Shown: positions 37,756-51,479 of the stretch, piece by piece
Position numbering within the stretch: the first letter of the stretch is position 1
How the letters are laid out: every line of letters starts with the position of its first letter
From: Acanthornis magna
Taxonomy: Eukaryota; Chordata; Aves; Passeriformes; Acanthizidae
NCBI GenBank assembly: GCA_036785705.1
Contig: JAWUZG010000051.1
Location: 12,738,501-12,802,500 of the forward strand
Reading direction: 5' to 3'
Length of the DNA: 64,000 nucleotides
Position numbers and translations under genes: made by a program
The notes under the pieces: generated by a model
What the model was told of the DNA's origin: nothing
Database searches by the model: none
Seen by the model: only the letters and a program-made list of their open reading frames with translations

Positions 37756-40700
37756 TAATTAGATATATGAGTATCATGGGAGCTCTTCTAGCCTCCAGCC
37801 TGTTCCTGCAAGAAGATCCTTTTATTTGTGTAACTTCTCACTGATATCCCTGCAAATCTGCAGATCCCCCCAACATGTAGGTGATATGGATTCTTGGATC
37901 AAATTCCTGTGAATGGAAGGGTTCATGATCCCAGAAGAAAATTCAATATCTAGCTTCTGTTTTCCTTCTTGATTTTGTATGCAGCTTCTGTTTCAATTCC
38001 CAAAACTCCCTTCTATTCACTGTTTCATTTTTCTTGTGAAGATAACATTTCTTCTTGAAGAATGAATTAAATACTCATAAATAATATATTTATAATTAAA
38101 ATCCGTATGGCTGGGAATAGTTTTATGTGCGCAATACCTGTTGGCAAGACCTGAGTGTCCTTGTCACTGAAATCTGTGCAAGTGGAGCATTCAGTGGATT
38201 TCAGACCCTTGAACCAACATTTTAACTTTCATTACTGCCAGTCAGATCTTGTGCCATAAAACTTGAAGCACACCCTTCTCATAGGATCACTGGGAAATGT
38301 TAAGGTAGCCTAAGCTTCCAGTAAATGTGGGGAAAAGATTGAAGTGGGACCCTCTGAAAATGAAATTCTTGATCTGGTAGCATCATAGACATAGACAGAT
38401 GCCCGTTATGGATCTCCATATTTGAGACTGAATCTCTGTCTTACTGCTTACTTCAAAGTACTCACTAAAGCCTTTCCTTTACACAGGATATAATATGGCC
38501 ATTTGTCTCTCTGTTGCTTCACCTGTAAATTAGAACATACTTGCAGGGGATGTCTGGAGTCTCTGATAGAAACTCCGACTTGTAAATTATTATGATAAAG
38601 ATCTTTCCTAGAAATTGCATATTGCATTGGTAGTTCTTACTTGCTATGATGGCAGATGGGAATGGAATGATTCCCATTAATTTGGGATGGCTGGTAAAGC
38701 CCAACAACTTGAGTTACTGCTTTCAATTGTTCAGGAGTTCTCTAATGTGCTGTTTTCACAGGGAGGTTCACCAATGACAATAGCCCCAGCAGTTCCTGCT
38801 GTTCATGAGCTTGCTGTATGAAAGCCATGATCTCCAAAACTGAAGGACCCATTTGCTCATGCCAGCAGCCATACCAGGTCTGCCTGCTAGGCAGTCACTG
38901 CCAAGAGGGAAGTATGGTACCAGGGTCCGAAAGGAATACAAGCCAGCCTCAAATGCTCCATAAAGAGGACTCAAATTTTCTCCACTCTCCATCCTGAGTG
39001 GAAAGGAATTGACTCTGGCATTTTTCTTTGGCATTTATCTTTGTACTGAGAATAGTGTATTTCTTCATATTCTGGACACTGTAATCAATAATCTTAGAAT
39101 TTTATTGCATTTTAAAAGATACTTTATTAGAGCAAACCACTGCCTTTGACATGATTTGTGCCACTGTTAAAAAGTTTTAAAATTCAATCCTGACTATTAA
39201 ACCAATGAAAAACCCATAATACTACTATTTCACTCTGCTCTGCAGAAGATAGCCAAGTGTCTTATCTGTGGAAGTCTAAAACACAACCACTAATCTGTGA
39301 CAAGCACAGACCAAGAACAAACTTGCAATAAAAAAACTGCAGCTCTCATCAAGCACAGCCCAAGAGGTTTCTTGGGCCAAGGGCTTGCAAACTTCTGCAA
39401 GCACTTCTCTACTCAGAACCTTGTAGCCTGTGAATGGAAAAGAAAGGTATTTTATCCAAAGCAAGTCAGCCTGAAAGTCCTGCTGCCTTTTAGCTGTAAA
39501 GTGGAGGCTAAAATGTGTTTCATTGTCATGTGGCACCTGAAATTCTGCTCTTCTACGTGCCTCTTCTCAATATTGTCTATACACATGACAATTTTCAGGT
39601 TCTCAGTATGTTTCTCAGTACATTCCAAGCAACAGGAAATGAAAGTTACTTAAATTTAGACAGTTAAATGTTTTAGAAAGGCAAACTGTCTTCATTTTCT
39701 AGTAAATAGATGAACTGAACTCATAAATATCCAATCATCTTTGTTTATGCAGAGAACATGGGCAAAGGCAAGACTGCCTATAAGAGGAGTCAGGAGTGCC
39801 TCCTTGATTTATGATGTTTGTGCTCCTGTTTCCCATTTAAAAACACTCTATAATCTGTAATGCTGTTTATCTTCAGGGACTGTCAGGCAATTTAAGTCGT
39901 TAATCTTTTTTAACAGGGTAGGGAAATGGAAAATACAGCATATGCATCGAATATTGTCATTTGGTCTGGAGGATATTTCAGTGTATGTTTTTGGCAATTT
40001 GATTTCTTTAGAGATACATACTAGCTCTGCCTTGGTCCCATTGCCAGTGCAAGTGATTTTGAATTTGACTGAACAATTTTCCGCTTTGTTTCTTCACAGT
40101 TAAGACAGCAATCATTTTGTGTCTGTGGGAGTCCTAAATTCCAAGATCTGTTGGCTTTTTTCTCCTCTTCCTTCTGACTTGCAGTATATATTAATTGCAA
40201 TGAAGTTTTGAAGGAAATCAAATTTGCCCATATAAGGACACATGCAAAGCCACTCTGGAAACACAGAAAGCATAACCATTTATCAAAGAAATCAAATTGT
40301 TGTTTCAGAAGGCACTTTCAGGTTACTTCTTTTCACCTTAGAGTTTGCTTCGCACAGAGGTCTCCAAGCTTTATTATTTCATAGTACTGATGGTTTTGAG
40401 ATATTTTGATTTGGACAATTTGAAATGACCAGTTAAAATCATTAGCTGCACTTCCATCTCTTCAGTTAGCACTTAAGAGCTGTCTTAGGTTGTCATCTCC
40501 CAGGGATGAAATTCCTAATCTGATCCTTTTACTTTACGGCATCTGAATTTTCATTGCATTGCTTATAGGATACTCAACCTCTTGAAAACACTTTGAGGTA
40601 GTAACTTCCGTTACAAAGTCCCCAGTCAGGAAGAAGTCACCTTTACCTCAGCATCCTTATGTTCTTACACAGGGCCTCACAGAGGACTTACAGAGGTTAA

Positions 40701-41535
40701 AAGACTCTAAATATCCATGTAGAATCATCTGGAGTCTCAAGTTGAAGGTAATCAGGGTGTTCTCTTCCTGTATTTTTTCCTTTTTTGGGTAAAAGCATAT
40801 TCATTTAATCTATGAGTTATTCAAGGAGCTTTCAAACATATTAATAGTTCCTGAAAATCTTTGCTACTGTTTCTCTTGAGCTGGGGCTGAATTTATTTGC
40901 CAATTAACATAAGCTTTGATTTTATGAACCACATCACGAAGAGTACAAAATAAAGGGTGGGGGATTTAAAATTATTTTCTGTAATTTGTACAGTTAGTGT
41001 AATCTTTTGAGACTGTGGCAAAATCTTAATTCCAATTTGAGACCGCTTAAACTCATTATGTGAAGATTGTTGCTCCCATTTCACTGGTTTGGAAAAACAC
41101 ATGAAAGAGACTGTACCACTACCAGCTCAATATATTCAGTTCCAGACTTTCCAGACTGCTATTCAGAAATGCTGTATAGTTACATTTCCAGTTAAAGTTA
41201 GTATTAACAGTATTAACACTTTATGCTTGTCATTCTCAAAATTTCAGAATTGTTCACATTCTGGAAATCCCTATATTTGAGTCTCAAAGCAAGCAATTTT
41301 ACATTGCCTTTTATTCCAAAGTATTGAGCAGCTGCCCTTTGAGGATCTGTTCTCCTTCTCTTGGTGGTACCAACACGAGAACTATGTCTCAAAGTGGGAC
41401 CCTCAAAATGAATGAACATATTTTGGGAAAAGACATTAAATTACTTACACCAGGATTCACTGTAGTTATGGTTAGAATTAAGATAGCAAACCAGGAAATT
41501 GTCACTCCTTATTTTGTGATTGTTGTCATTCCTTT

Positions 41536-41564
41536 CCCCACATATAATCTCCCCACATATAATC
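41536..41564. repeat. 15-bp tandem duplication
   Basis: CCCCACATATAATCT is followed immediately by CCCCACATATAATC. It is a simple two-copy duplication. Confidence 0.85.
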
Positions 41565-41952
41565 CCCAAATAGAATCTCTGTGAGCAAAGCCTCTCATAG
41601 AAACTTATTTTCTGTTTGAGTCCAAGTGCAGGTGTCTGAAACACATCAAAAATTTTTTGTCTGATTTGCTTTCTCAGTATCATCCAAAACATGCTGTCAG
41701 TATTCTTCAGATTAGATATGTTAAAATGCATAATGATGCTGGCCAAAACTGGAATTCTGTACTTACAGTCAAATAAAAAGATGCCAAAGATCCCATATAA
41801 GGATAGGCTATAAGTTGGCAGTCTATTTTTCTTTGCAACCATTATGCCATTCCTACTGGGAGACAAGGTAGAAAGTGCTCTATTGAACAGTAGTACCAAA
41901 AGAAGTTAGATTACTTGCTTTATACTTTTTTAGGGTGTTGGGGCAGAGGGAT

Positions 41953-42037
41953 GGGGGTTGTTTATTTTGGGGGGGAGGGGGAAGGACTGTAAGGTGGGGG
42001 GTTTTTTGTTTGTTTGTTTGTTTTCTTGTTTGTTTTT
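41953..42037 (+). repeat. G-runs followed by (TTTG)n
   Basis: Four G runs (41953-41957, 41969-41975, 41977-41981, 41996-42001) sit beside a TTTG-based microsatellite running to about 42037. The G runs could in principle form a quadruplex, though two connecting loops are long (11 and 14 bases). Confidence 0.7.
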
Positions 42038-45000
42038 TGAGAGGCAAAAAAGAAAAATTGTGGTAGATGGAGCACAATTTTTGAAGGGCATATGGATTTC
42101 AGACTGGGACTGGCTTCTGTCTCACCCGTTCAGAGTACAAGCAGAATGAGGTTGGTTCACTGTGCACCCACTGGGGTAGACAAGTTCTGTGTAGTGTTTT
42201 CAAGTGTGTGTATATGTTTATATATGTAAGGATGAAAGTCTTGGCAAGTAGACTTGTATGTATTTTCCATTGTATAAATAATTTTGACAGCTTTGTTGAA
42301 TAAATCAGGATTGATTTAATATATACAATCCTTGAACACTTTTCAAGTGTTTTCATATAAATCTCTTGATTTCATGACCTGTTTATGGTGATCTCTTCAA
42401 GGCCATGTGGCTGCACTGAGAGTTGCACTCAGTGCCTGTAGATGTAACATATCTTTTCACTGTGAGGGAAGAGCAGTAATATTTACAGCAGCTTCTGTAA
42501 ATGAAGCATCCTTTATACTCCCACTCTGTTACTAAGGATAAGTTTTCATCTTTTCTTCAAACCAGGGAAAAACTGCAGGAATTTGATGGAATGGATCTGT
42601 ACAGAAGAAATCTGCATATGTTATATCACTACATTGTATGCTTTACTGTGTGTGATTTTAAACTGAATGCCATTTACCTGCACATGCGAGTTTGTTGCAA
42701 CTGTCATTTAAACTTATTTTAGAAATGGAAAACTGCAGACAGCTGTATGAACCTTGGCTAAAACATCTGTGCTGTAGTTTAATCTTGTAGGGCTTCAGCT
42801 TTTCCCCGACTTCTGCTGTCTGTGCTATTGGGAGAAGGAAAATGTTTCTTCTTCTCTGCTTAGCTACAGATTAATTTAATAAGGTTCAGCTTCAGTAACC
42901 AAATCACTTTTGAGAATGAAAGAAAATAAATTTTTCATTCTTAAGGAAAAAGTTTACAGTCTTTTAGAACAGCTGTACTGCTGAGGTGGGTGTGGGTAGA
43001 ATGTTAAGTCTGGTGGGAAAGTTGCCAGAAAGGGCTTTGTGAATTTGAATGTGCTTAGAAAAAAATAGCTCATAATTTTTTTTTTAATTATTATTTCAGT
43101 AGGGTGCGGTGATAGCTAAAGGAGAATATTCTCAATAGGTTATTTTCCTCGTAAGCTAAATGCTGTCACTTTTCAGGTCTGTGAACAATGTAAAGCTAAC
43201 CTGCCTTTGAGGGAAAACCAGAGGCTATTCCCTTTCTGGACTCACAAAGCCTTCAGGAGGAGCCTAATGCATGAAAAGAGCTCCAGAGAAACTCTCCTTC
43301 ATGCCACTGTTGCACATGGGATTTACAGTCCTAGAGCCTGCTCTTTGTCCATTTTATGGTGGGGAAAGCTTCTACAAAAAGAATTAGGAAACTGCTGTTG
43401 CACTGTCCAGAGTTGGGATAAAAATGCTTTTTCCCTAGAAGAGACAGTTCTTCCTTCCTCCCCATCCTCATCCTATAGAATGAGTAGAAATACAGAAATA
43501 AATGCTTCCTTCCAAGGTTATGCTTAGGATTTTCTGGCAATCAGGAAAGACTACAACATAAAATTTATGCCTTTGCAGCTCAATAGCATAGTGTAGCAAC
43601 TACTGAACTTTTAATATATCTTCATGTAGCATTTATTTATTCTTTGTTGACCTTGCCTCCTGTCACCAAACTTTCTAGTAACTTGGGATAGCAGACACTC
43701 CAAAGTGTATGTGCGTGTGAGTTTCTTAATACTGCAGTTATTTCTGTTACATTTCACACAACCTAAATTTGAGTTATGATGCATAAACCAGTGAATTAAT
43801 GTGTTTCTGGATTCTTTTAGTGTCAGTTTTTTGAAGCCATACACTTAGGTTTGGAAGATTGATTCTCTTGGACTACAGAACTTTAATCTCAAGAGACATC
43901 TGTATTAAAGTAATATAGTATCTGAGTCAAAGGGTTTGTTTACATGAAGAATTGATCAGCATTGTTACAGGAGAAATAGCTTTACTTCAGTGTAACTCCC
44001 TCATGTGGATGTTGTGCTCTGGAATAAAACTGACTTAATTTTGAAATAATTACTCTTACTAATTGTTCCAGAATAGAGTGTCCACAGGAGGGAGTTATGC
44101 AGATATAGCCATAACAGAATAGTTACAGCTTGCTGATTACATTCACTGGGTAGGAATGCCTTGTGCAAGGATGGCATGAGATTTGCAAGGGTAAAAGTGC
44201 AGTAGATACTGTCATTTCTGCTCTTGTCAGCCAACTTGGTTGCTGGTGTTAGCTGTTTCTCCTACACAAAGATTTGTAGTTGCCACAGTGTTCTGGGAAA
44301 GTGGAGCAATTTTGATTTGATAGCACTCTCCAAATAACTCAATAAATTGAATAGAAAATACAGCGTTGTCTCTTCTGTCCCTCTCTCCCATTTATTTTCA
44401 CTTTCTAAATTCAATTACAATTTGAACATAAAATTCTTGGGTGAAAACCAAGTTTTTATTTTTTCTTACATTTGGTATTTGGCAGTTCACTGACCTTTCA
44501 TGCCTCTCATTACCCCTGAACTAAAGAATACCTTCTTGAACGACCTCTTCACCCTTGTCACCATATTGTCAGGCTTTACCACCAAAAAGGACGTCAGGAT
44601 ATCTGGTTTTTTCAGTTGCTTTTCTCCCCTGCAACAGCAAAGATCTGTTTTCTAAAATATATTTCAGGCATTGCTGATAGCTGCTTGAATTTGAAATGGC
44701 TGCAAAAAAATCCCCACAGCAAACCAGAGATGTGAGATAAAAGTAATATTTTAACTTCTACCAAAAAACCTGCAGTTACAAAATACATTTTGTGACTCTT
44801 TGAAAGTCTTAAGGAATCGAGGTGTTGGGCAGTTTTGTGCAAGCTGTTCTGTGAAGGTGATAATTGCATGTTTTAGTCCTAGCTCTGCTAACGAATCAGT
44901 GTTTGGCCCTAATAGAATCTTGAATGTGCCACCATTTGCTCTGTGCACAGCTTGTTGACAGTTCAGAGCATCAGGTAACCGCTGCCATGCCACTGCAAGT

Positions 45001-45809
45001 GCTGAACATTAATTTTTACTGCTTAGGTTGCAAGTTCTAAAAGAATCATTCAGGGAAGTGGCTCAAGAATGGAAACAAAGGTGCTGAAACTCTACTAACC
45101 TCTCTGTGATGTATTGTGGGCCATAGTGAGCTTACCCTTCCAGTTCTTCGAGCCAGTTCAAAGTTCGATGGTTGCATTGCCATAGGGATGAGTCCGAGCT
45201 AACATACCTTCTTTTCCAAGATGTGGCACTGTCCTAAGATAGTCACTCATGGTGCACAGTAACCTGGCTGCCTCTAGGAGTACTGGCTCTACAGGCTGGC
45301 AGCCAGGCAGAATATAGTGTAGGCATTAAATACAAAGGTTCCTGTGTGAAGATTGTAACGTATTTCAAATAGTAACCCTCACTGAACTGGAATTTGGTTT
45401 CCAATCTGCAGAAGTGTACTCCTAGCCAGTATATTAGGAAGGAAGGAGTGAGTGGCGAGGAGGTCTGAAAAGGAAGGAAAAGTTTAACTACAGTTAAAAT
45501 CAAAGGTAATCCAGGAAAATGCTAGCTCACTGTTCTGAGTATTGCAACATAGATGCTTCAAAATGGTGACGGCTGGTACAGAATAAAATAATAAAAAAAA
45601 AATCTAGTGAGAGTCTGTAGTGAGAAAGAACGCATCAAGGTTGAATGAAATTCTTGTGGAATCACAGAAAAACAACTAAATGAGATGGTTTCTTTCCCTT
45701 CCCTCAACAAATAGCCTGTCCCTCTACCAGTGCTATTTCCAATAAGCATAAAAATCAGTGGAATCCTCTCCACTCTGCAACTACATTTTACATTTTGAAA
45801 TATTGCTGT

Positions 45810-45990
45810 TTCTCCTCACTTGGTTTTCTCTTCACTGGAGAAAACAGTTTCAGCTTACTCAGTTTTTCCTCATAGGTCTTGCTGTGTAGATCTCCACTCA
45901 TTCTTGTTGCTCTCTTCCAGACTGTTTCCAGCAAGTTCATATGTCATTCATGCACACCACTTCAGGCTTTATCTGTGCCTCACCTAGAGG
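45810..45990 (-). mobile_element. Ancient CR1 fragment, minus strand
   Basis: Reading the plus strand gives the inverted old-CR1 order: TTCTCTTCACTGGAGAAAAC, then CAGCTTACTCAGTTTTTCCTC, ATAGGTCTTGCTGTGTAGAT, TCATTCTTGTTGCTCTCTTC and CAGACTGTTTCCAGCAAG, followed by a degraded ...GCCTCACC end. This corresponds to the ORF2 region coding the LFSLEKRR-type segment. It is heavily diverged and edges are approximate. Confidence 0.7.
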
Positions 45991-48900
45991 CCAAAGGACT
46001 ACTTCATGTATTTTAAGTACTTTATATATTTTGCTGTTTGTTATTTGCACTAGTTGTAATATGAGGAAAGAGAAGCAAGTTCTTTTGCAAATAAACTAAA
46101 CTTACTCATTCATATTCAGACCAACACTCAAAGCGAAAGGGAGGAAATGGGCCAGACCTGGGCTGCTACCAAGCTTAACAGAAGCTGTGAATAAGGAGTG
46201 ATTTCCTCCCACAGAAACAGCATGAGGAAAACCGGGAAAATGGCAAGAGAAAGAGCAGCAAATTAAAAGTGAGGTTCCCTCAGCTATAGCATCACAAAGG
46301 TCAAGGTTAGATAAAAAATGTTGTGCCTTGATGTTAGAGCTACAATTCAGCTGGTTCCTCTAAAATGAGACCCCTGTGCGTCACACAACAACTGCTAATT
46401 CAGATGGGGTGTTTCTAAATTGGATTAGGAGGTAGTAGAGGCATTCAGTCCCATCTTTAGAGGGTTCTCTAGAGGGACTGCTTGCATTCAAATCAGGCTA
46501 ATTGGAGTGAATCTCACTAAATATCAGTGTTTAACTGTGCAGGGATTAATAAACATATTTTGGCGGGCTTGATGTGGAAAGAAAACAGATAAAAGAGTGA
46601 GGATTAAAGTGGGATCTCAAACAAATCAAGAGAACCAAGTGGTCAAAGGGACTTATTTTTCTTTTTTTTTTTTTTTCCAGTTATGGAAGATATATTCACT
46701 TTGCCGTGACTTAGACATCACAGCAAAAAGGGGACTCTGTATTATCCACGCAGCAGCTTTAGCAAAGCTCTTCAAATGGTGCATTTCATGGTCACTGTGG
46801 ATACTTTTGTCCAACACACTCTTTCCAAGTGTTTTACTGTGGCAGCATATTTCGTTGTTTTCCTTCAAAACAGTGTCTCAGCAAACACAAAAAGTATTTA
46901 AAAATAAAACCTACAGAAGGAGATCAGGTAGAGCAGAGAAACCTCTTAATTTGGCCATGAAGTGCTGATCCGTAACAGCGGAGACATTGAGCGCTGAAAA
47001 CTTCTAATGACTTTACTTCTAATCTAGTGCAATGCTTCTGTGGAAAGAGAACTCCTAAGTCTGGATTTAATTCTAAGTTGTACTGAGGCATTGAGGAGAT
47101 TTTTTTGTAAAGAAGGATGTCAGGTCTATTTCTTTGCCCTGATTGTTGAGTTCTTGAATTCTGAGATTGTCTACCTGTCCAGTGATATAATGCTTTTCAT
47201 TCACTGGATATTTACCTCTGCAGAAAGAAGAGAGCAGAGCATTATCCCCATCCTCCCATGTGTCCTCATTTCTCAGCAGATTTGTAGAAGACTACAGCCT
47301 TTACTAGCAGTACAGTGAAGCCCACAAAAATGGGTCACCCATGGCAGTGCTGTCTGCCTTTTCCAACACGTGGCATTGTGAGACTGTGAATAATTTCCTG
47401 AGGGAATATTTCCTTGAGATTGATTATATAGTAACTGTAACAGTTAAAGAAATGTGCTGTTTAACATTGTACATTAGACCGAGAGACAGGATGTTCATTA
47501 AAAAGAAGAATGTTTCTTCTAAATTAAAAGAAATTGTAATTCAGACCAACTGCTTGCCTGCTAGATTTCCACAGCTGTTGTGCTCAAAGTGAGGGGATTC
47601 GGTGGGAATTGTTTCTAAACCGCACTCAGGTGGTTAGATTAGTCTCCAAGGTCCTGTCCTGAAGTGTCACACTGCAGTTGTTTCAGTAGCAGCAACTCAT
47701 GTTAAAAAATATCTGGGTATTAAGATGAAGACAGTGGGCATGCCATTCCATCTGTCTCCTTGGACACAAATCCTGACTGACATACATAGGATCCCTGGGT
47801 TTTTTCCCCTGCTCCCTGTGCAACTCAGAAAGCAGTCAGCCTTGTGCTTCATCTCACCCTACCAGATCTGGTAGTTAAGCCTGTGCAAAATTAAAAAATC
47901 TAATGTGAAACTGTCCTCAAAAGGCTGCAAGATCTGATCAAGGGGGTAAAGATTGGGTTTTCTATCCTCTTAGCCTGGCATGTGAAGCTGTTTCTTAAAG
48001 AATTTAAACTATGTAATTGAGGCTCTTTGTTTTGTTTTGTATTTTTCTTGAAACAGGACTAATATGGAAATTTAAAGATCTAAGTGGTCCCTTCTGAAAG
48101 TTCCTAACATTGCTATCAGTATCATTCCTTTTTATAAACAGAACTGTTACAGTTCTAAGAAATAAAGTATTCAAAGAATGCACTCATAAAAGATTACGCA
48201 TACAATGGAATTTTTTAGCCTCAATGGGAACAGAAGGCTTTGTGAGAAGTGTTTGTGTGCAATGAACATAATGTTTAAATCACTTTTTAAGCTGTTGCTA
48301 ATGAAACACCACCATTTGAATAAGGGGCTACAAGGCATGCATCTTACAGAAGCACAACACATCAGTTCCTGCCTGGCATATCAAGACTGCAGGGTTTTAG
48401 AGTGTGAAACAAGTGTTCAAAAAGAACCATTCTAGAAGCAGAGGGGAGGAGGGAATGAAATGCAGCTTGAAGTGATGTGAGATTTATTCCCTTAGCTCGT
48501 GTTTTACATGGTTTTGTCATATGATTTGGCAGTTCTGCAGAGCTGGTGTTAAATACATCACAAGGGAGTGTAACAGAGATACTTCTGAGCCTTGGATAAG
48601 TGACGGACCTCACAGAAAAAAAGTTACATGACAGTTCCTACCTCTTCCACTTTTGTTGTTCTGCTTTTCTTTCTTTTGTGGTCTCCAGTGTGTTTCTTCC
48701 ATCACATAACTGATCTGACCACACCTTCAGGGCTTCCCTTAGGGGACCAAGGCTGGTGATACTGCCCCTACTCAGATTTTTCAGTGAACGGGAAGCTTGG
48801 GGCATCCTTTAGCTTCACCCTCTCTTCACATACATTATCTGCTGCTAGAAGTCCCCCAGGCAGATACTCTTCACAACTCAACCCCAGCATTGCTCAGAAT

Positions 48901-51479
48901 TAGCAATAAAGAAATACAGTTAAGGATGAATTGGTTATTCTGAAGGGTTCGGTGAATGATTCAATTCATATCTTTCAGACTATGAATTGTTTCCAAGTAA
49001 TTTTCTCCAAGAACTATAAAATTTTGTTTCTTGAGTCTGCAAAAAGTTTCATTGCCAGACAATATGGGTCCTTGGTCTTGAATGGGTAACTCTCAAGCTT
49101 GAAATTAATTTCCAGCATGATATGTGAATGTTTCTGTTGCTGTCTCAACAACATCTACAAAACCTTGCCATCACAATTGTTCTCTTGCACACACATTTAT
49201 TTATATGAATTTCCATGAATGACAAGCAAAATGAGACAAACACACACACACACAAAGCCTCCAAGTGCATTTAGTAGTTCTTTATTCAAGGGAATGTTTA
49301 GATTGACTGTTGCACAATGGTTGCCCAGAACTGCGTGGAGCTGGGTATCCCTGCTATGACTATATCTCTGGAATTCCCACTGGTTAGCAGAGTTTGTTAC
49401 ATACTCATTCCAGCAAGGATAACCCACTAGAAAATAAGCCACTGGGAAATACTGCATTTAGCTAGACCTTTCTTTGGTCTATTTTTTTAATGGTGCTTTT
49501 GTTTAACTGTCACTGCATCTGGTGAGCACATTCAGACTGGGGAGACAAGAAAAAAAAACATAGAAAGCAAGTGAGAAGTCCTTGGAATATTACAAGCTGC
49601 TGTGTGACTGGTAATGGTAAGGCAGGGAGGCAGAAAACTCTCTCCCAAAGGTGACACTACAGTGGGAAAATTTGATACCTATTAGCTAGCAAATTGTCTG
49701 AGGTAATAACCTGGAAGTAAATGTTCAGCTGCAAACAAACACTGAATGTCCTGCTCCTCTTCATTTCTTTCTCCATTGATTCTTATACCCTATGCTTTTA
49801 AAGATGTGCTTTCTGAACTGCATTGTTTGAAATCTTATGGTCCAGATGGCATGTTTTCTAGATCTAGGGGTTACTGTACATTTTAAAATCACTCCAATTA
49901 TTTTTCTTTTCAATTCATGGTCCCACTCAGACAGTAAAATAAATTGTTGTCTAATTACAGGTGCCATTTGGGATTAAGCAGAGATTACTTTGTATGTATT
50001 AAAAAGAGAAATTATTCCATCATTTCATCTGCAACAAAACTGATGTGCTGAATCCTTAGAAACAGTGAAGCCTGGTTCCCATGCTGTCCTGTGCACCACG
50101 TTTCCCAAAGATGCTGTTTTCTGGCAGCTCCTTTAGCTTGCAAATGTGTATGAGCTGTCATCTAAAATAAGAGGATGTATTGTCCTTAAAAAAAAATAGA
50201 GAGTAGAAAACCTCTGCCTTCATCCTCCACACATGGACTTATGCCATTATCAGGATTGCATAAACAATGTATATTTTTTTTTCTAGTCTTCCTTTTCCTC
50301 TCCCTTAGAACTTTGTTCTCTGAGAGCTTTTCAAAAGGGGGAAAAACCAACCCAACACTTAGAGGAGCACTGGGGGTGTCTAATTCATATTGACCATTTT
50401 GAACCTTTCCTTACTGCATCCCTCAATGGCCCAACCAGGACAAGAATTAGCTTTAAAATGTACTCAGTTCTGGCTGTATTCATGGTTTAGGGCCCGATTC
50501 CCAGAACCACTGCATAACAAAGATCACCATTCCTGACAGTTTAGGTATTCTTAATACGACTATGCTACATGGTAAGCAACAATTTTTGCTACATGACAAA
50601 AACAAGTAATGTTAAAAAATCAAAGTTGAACATAGGCAAAAAGAGAGGAGGTAAAGCAGTAATCCATGCTCACATACCTGCAGGTATCTGTAAGATTAGT
50701 ACTTGAGTACCTATCCTCTTGTTATGAGTGCAAACCGAATCGATCCAATGAAGTCTGTACTGTTCTTGTGGTGTGTAAACAAATGCAGTCCCTTGGTCAA
50801 GTGTTGCTCCTCATCCACCCTCCACCAAGCACTCCTAGCTCTTTCAGTGACTGAAAGAAAAAATGCTCTGTTTTTTAACCCAAATGTGCTTTTTTGGGTT
50901 TTTTTCCCCCTAATGTTTTAAAACCCACAGCTGAGCTACAATGTTTTTGGGGTGTATCTGCGTAGTGATGGTGGCTCTACCCAATCTCCAAGCCACAGGG
51001 GCTGGTGACAGCTCAGGCTAGCACCCATTTTGATGTATGACTGTGGTCTGGTGGCTCAGGTGCCACTCCCATGCTCGTGCATCTGAGCATCTTCTGGAGC
51101 AGCATGTATCCAGGCATCTGGAAAGACATGCAGCGCGAATTCCAGTTTGTCTGCACCTGAGTCTGCAAACATCCCTTCTGATGCTAAAATAGCCTCAAAA
51201 ATTTCCGGTTTCAGTGGAGCTCAGTAGCTCATCATGAAAAGTTTGTAATGGCTTTTAGGGAATCAAAGCATGCTGACTTAATTTTCACTTAGCATCAGCT
51301 TCAGGCAGGCTCGCCAGTTTATTAACAGCACTTGGCCGTGAAGGACGGTGAAAAGAGGTTATGGAGCACCGATACAGGAGGCTTGGAGTTAACCGTTGCC
51401 TTTGAATAGAAACCTTCCCTTTCTGGAGGTGCAGTAGCACATGTATTATGCTGCCAAAAAACACATTTAGGGGCAGAGG
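45991..51479. other. Non-coding
   Basis: No gene assigned. A run of 15 T (46662-46676) ending in CCAG makes a strong acceptor-like site before a 123-codon frame, but the peptide is not recognised and no GTRAG donor closes it. (CA)7 occurs at 49241-49254. A segment at 50684-50854 just left of the CpG island is open for about 57 codons behind CCTGCAG. It is also unrecognised. Confidence 0.4.
49241..49254. repeat. (CA)7 microsatellite
   Basis: Seven CA units. Short, but a potential length-variable marker. Confidence 0.8.

Larger units (their letters stand above)
37756..45809. other. Non-coding, mostly repeat-poor
   Basis: No gene assigned. A 152-codon minus-strand frame at 41441-41899 is the longest in this part, but its peptide is unrecognised and one frame of this length is expected by chance in 64 kb. 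Local oddities are a 15-bp tandem duplication CCCCACATATAATCT at 41536-41564 and the G-run/(TTTG)n tract at 42.0 kb. A possible terminal exon at 43177-43527 is discussed in the findings. A MIR-like trace (CTTACAGAGGTTAAAAG) lies near 40690 but is too short to annotate. Confidence 0.4.

Noticed and set aside
41441..41899. 152-codon minus-strand frame as a gene
   Set aside because: About one frame of this length is expected by chance in 64 kb at this base composition. No domain or start context is recognisable, and a small internal duplication (CCCCACATATAATCT) lies within it.
46662..46968. 123-codon frame after a T15 tract and CCAG as an exon
   Set aside because: The acceptor-like site may be just a homopolymer. 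No good donor follows and the peptide is unrecognised.
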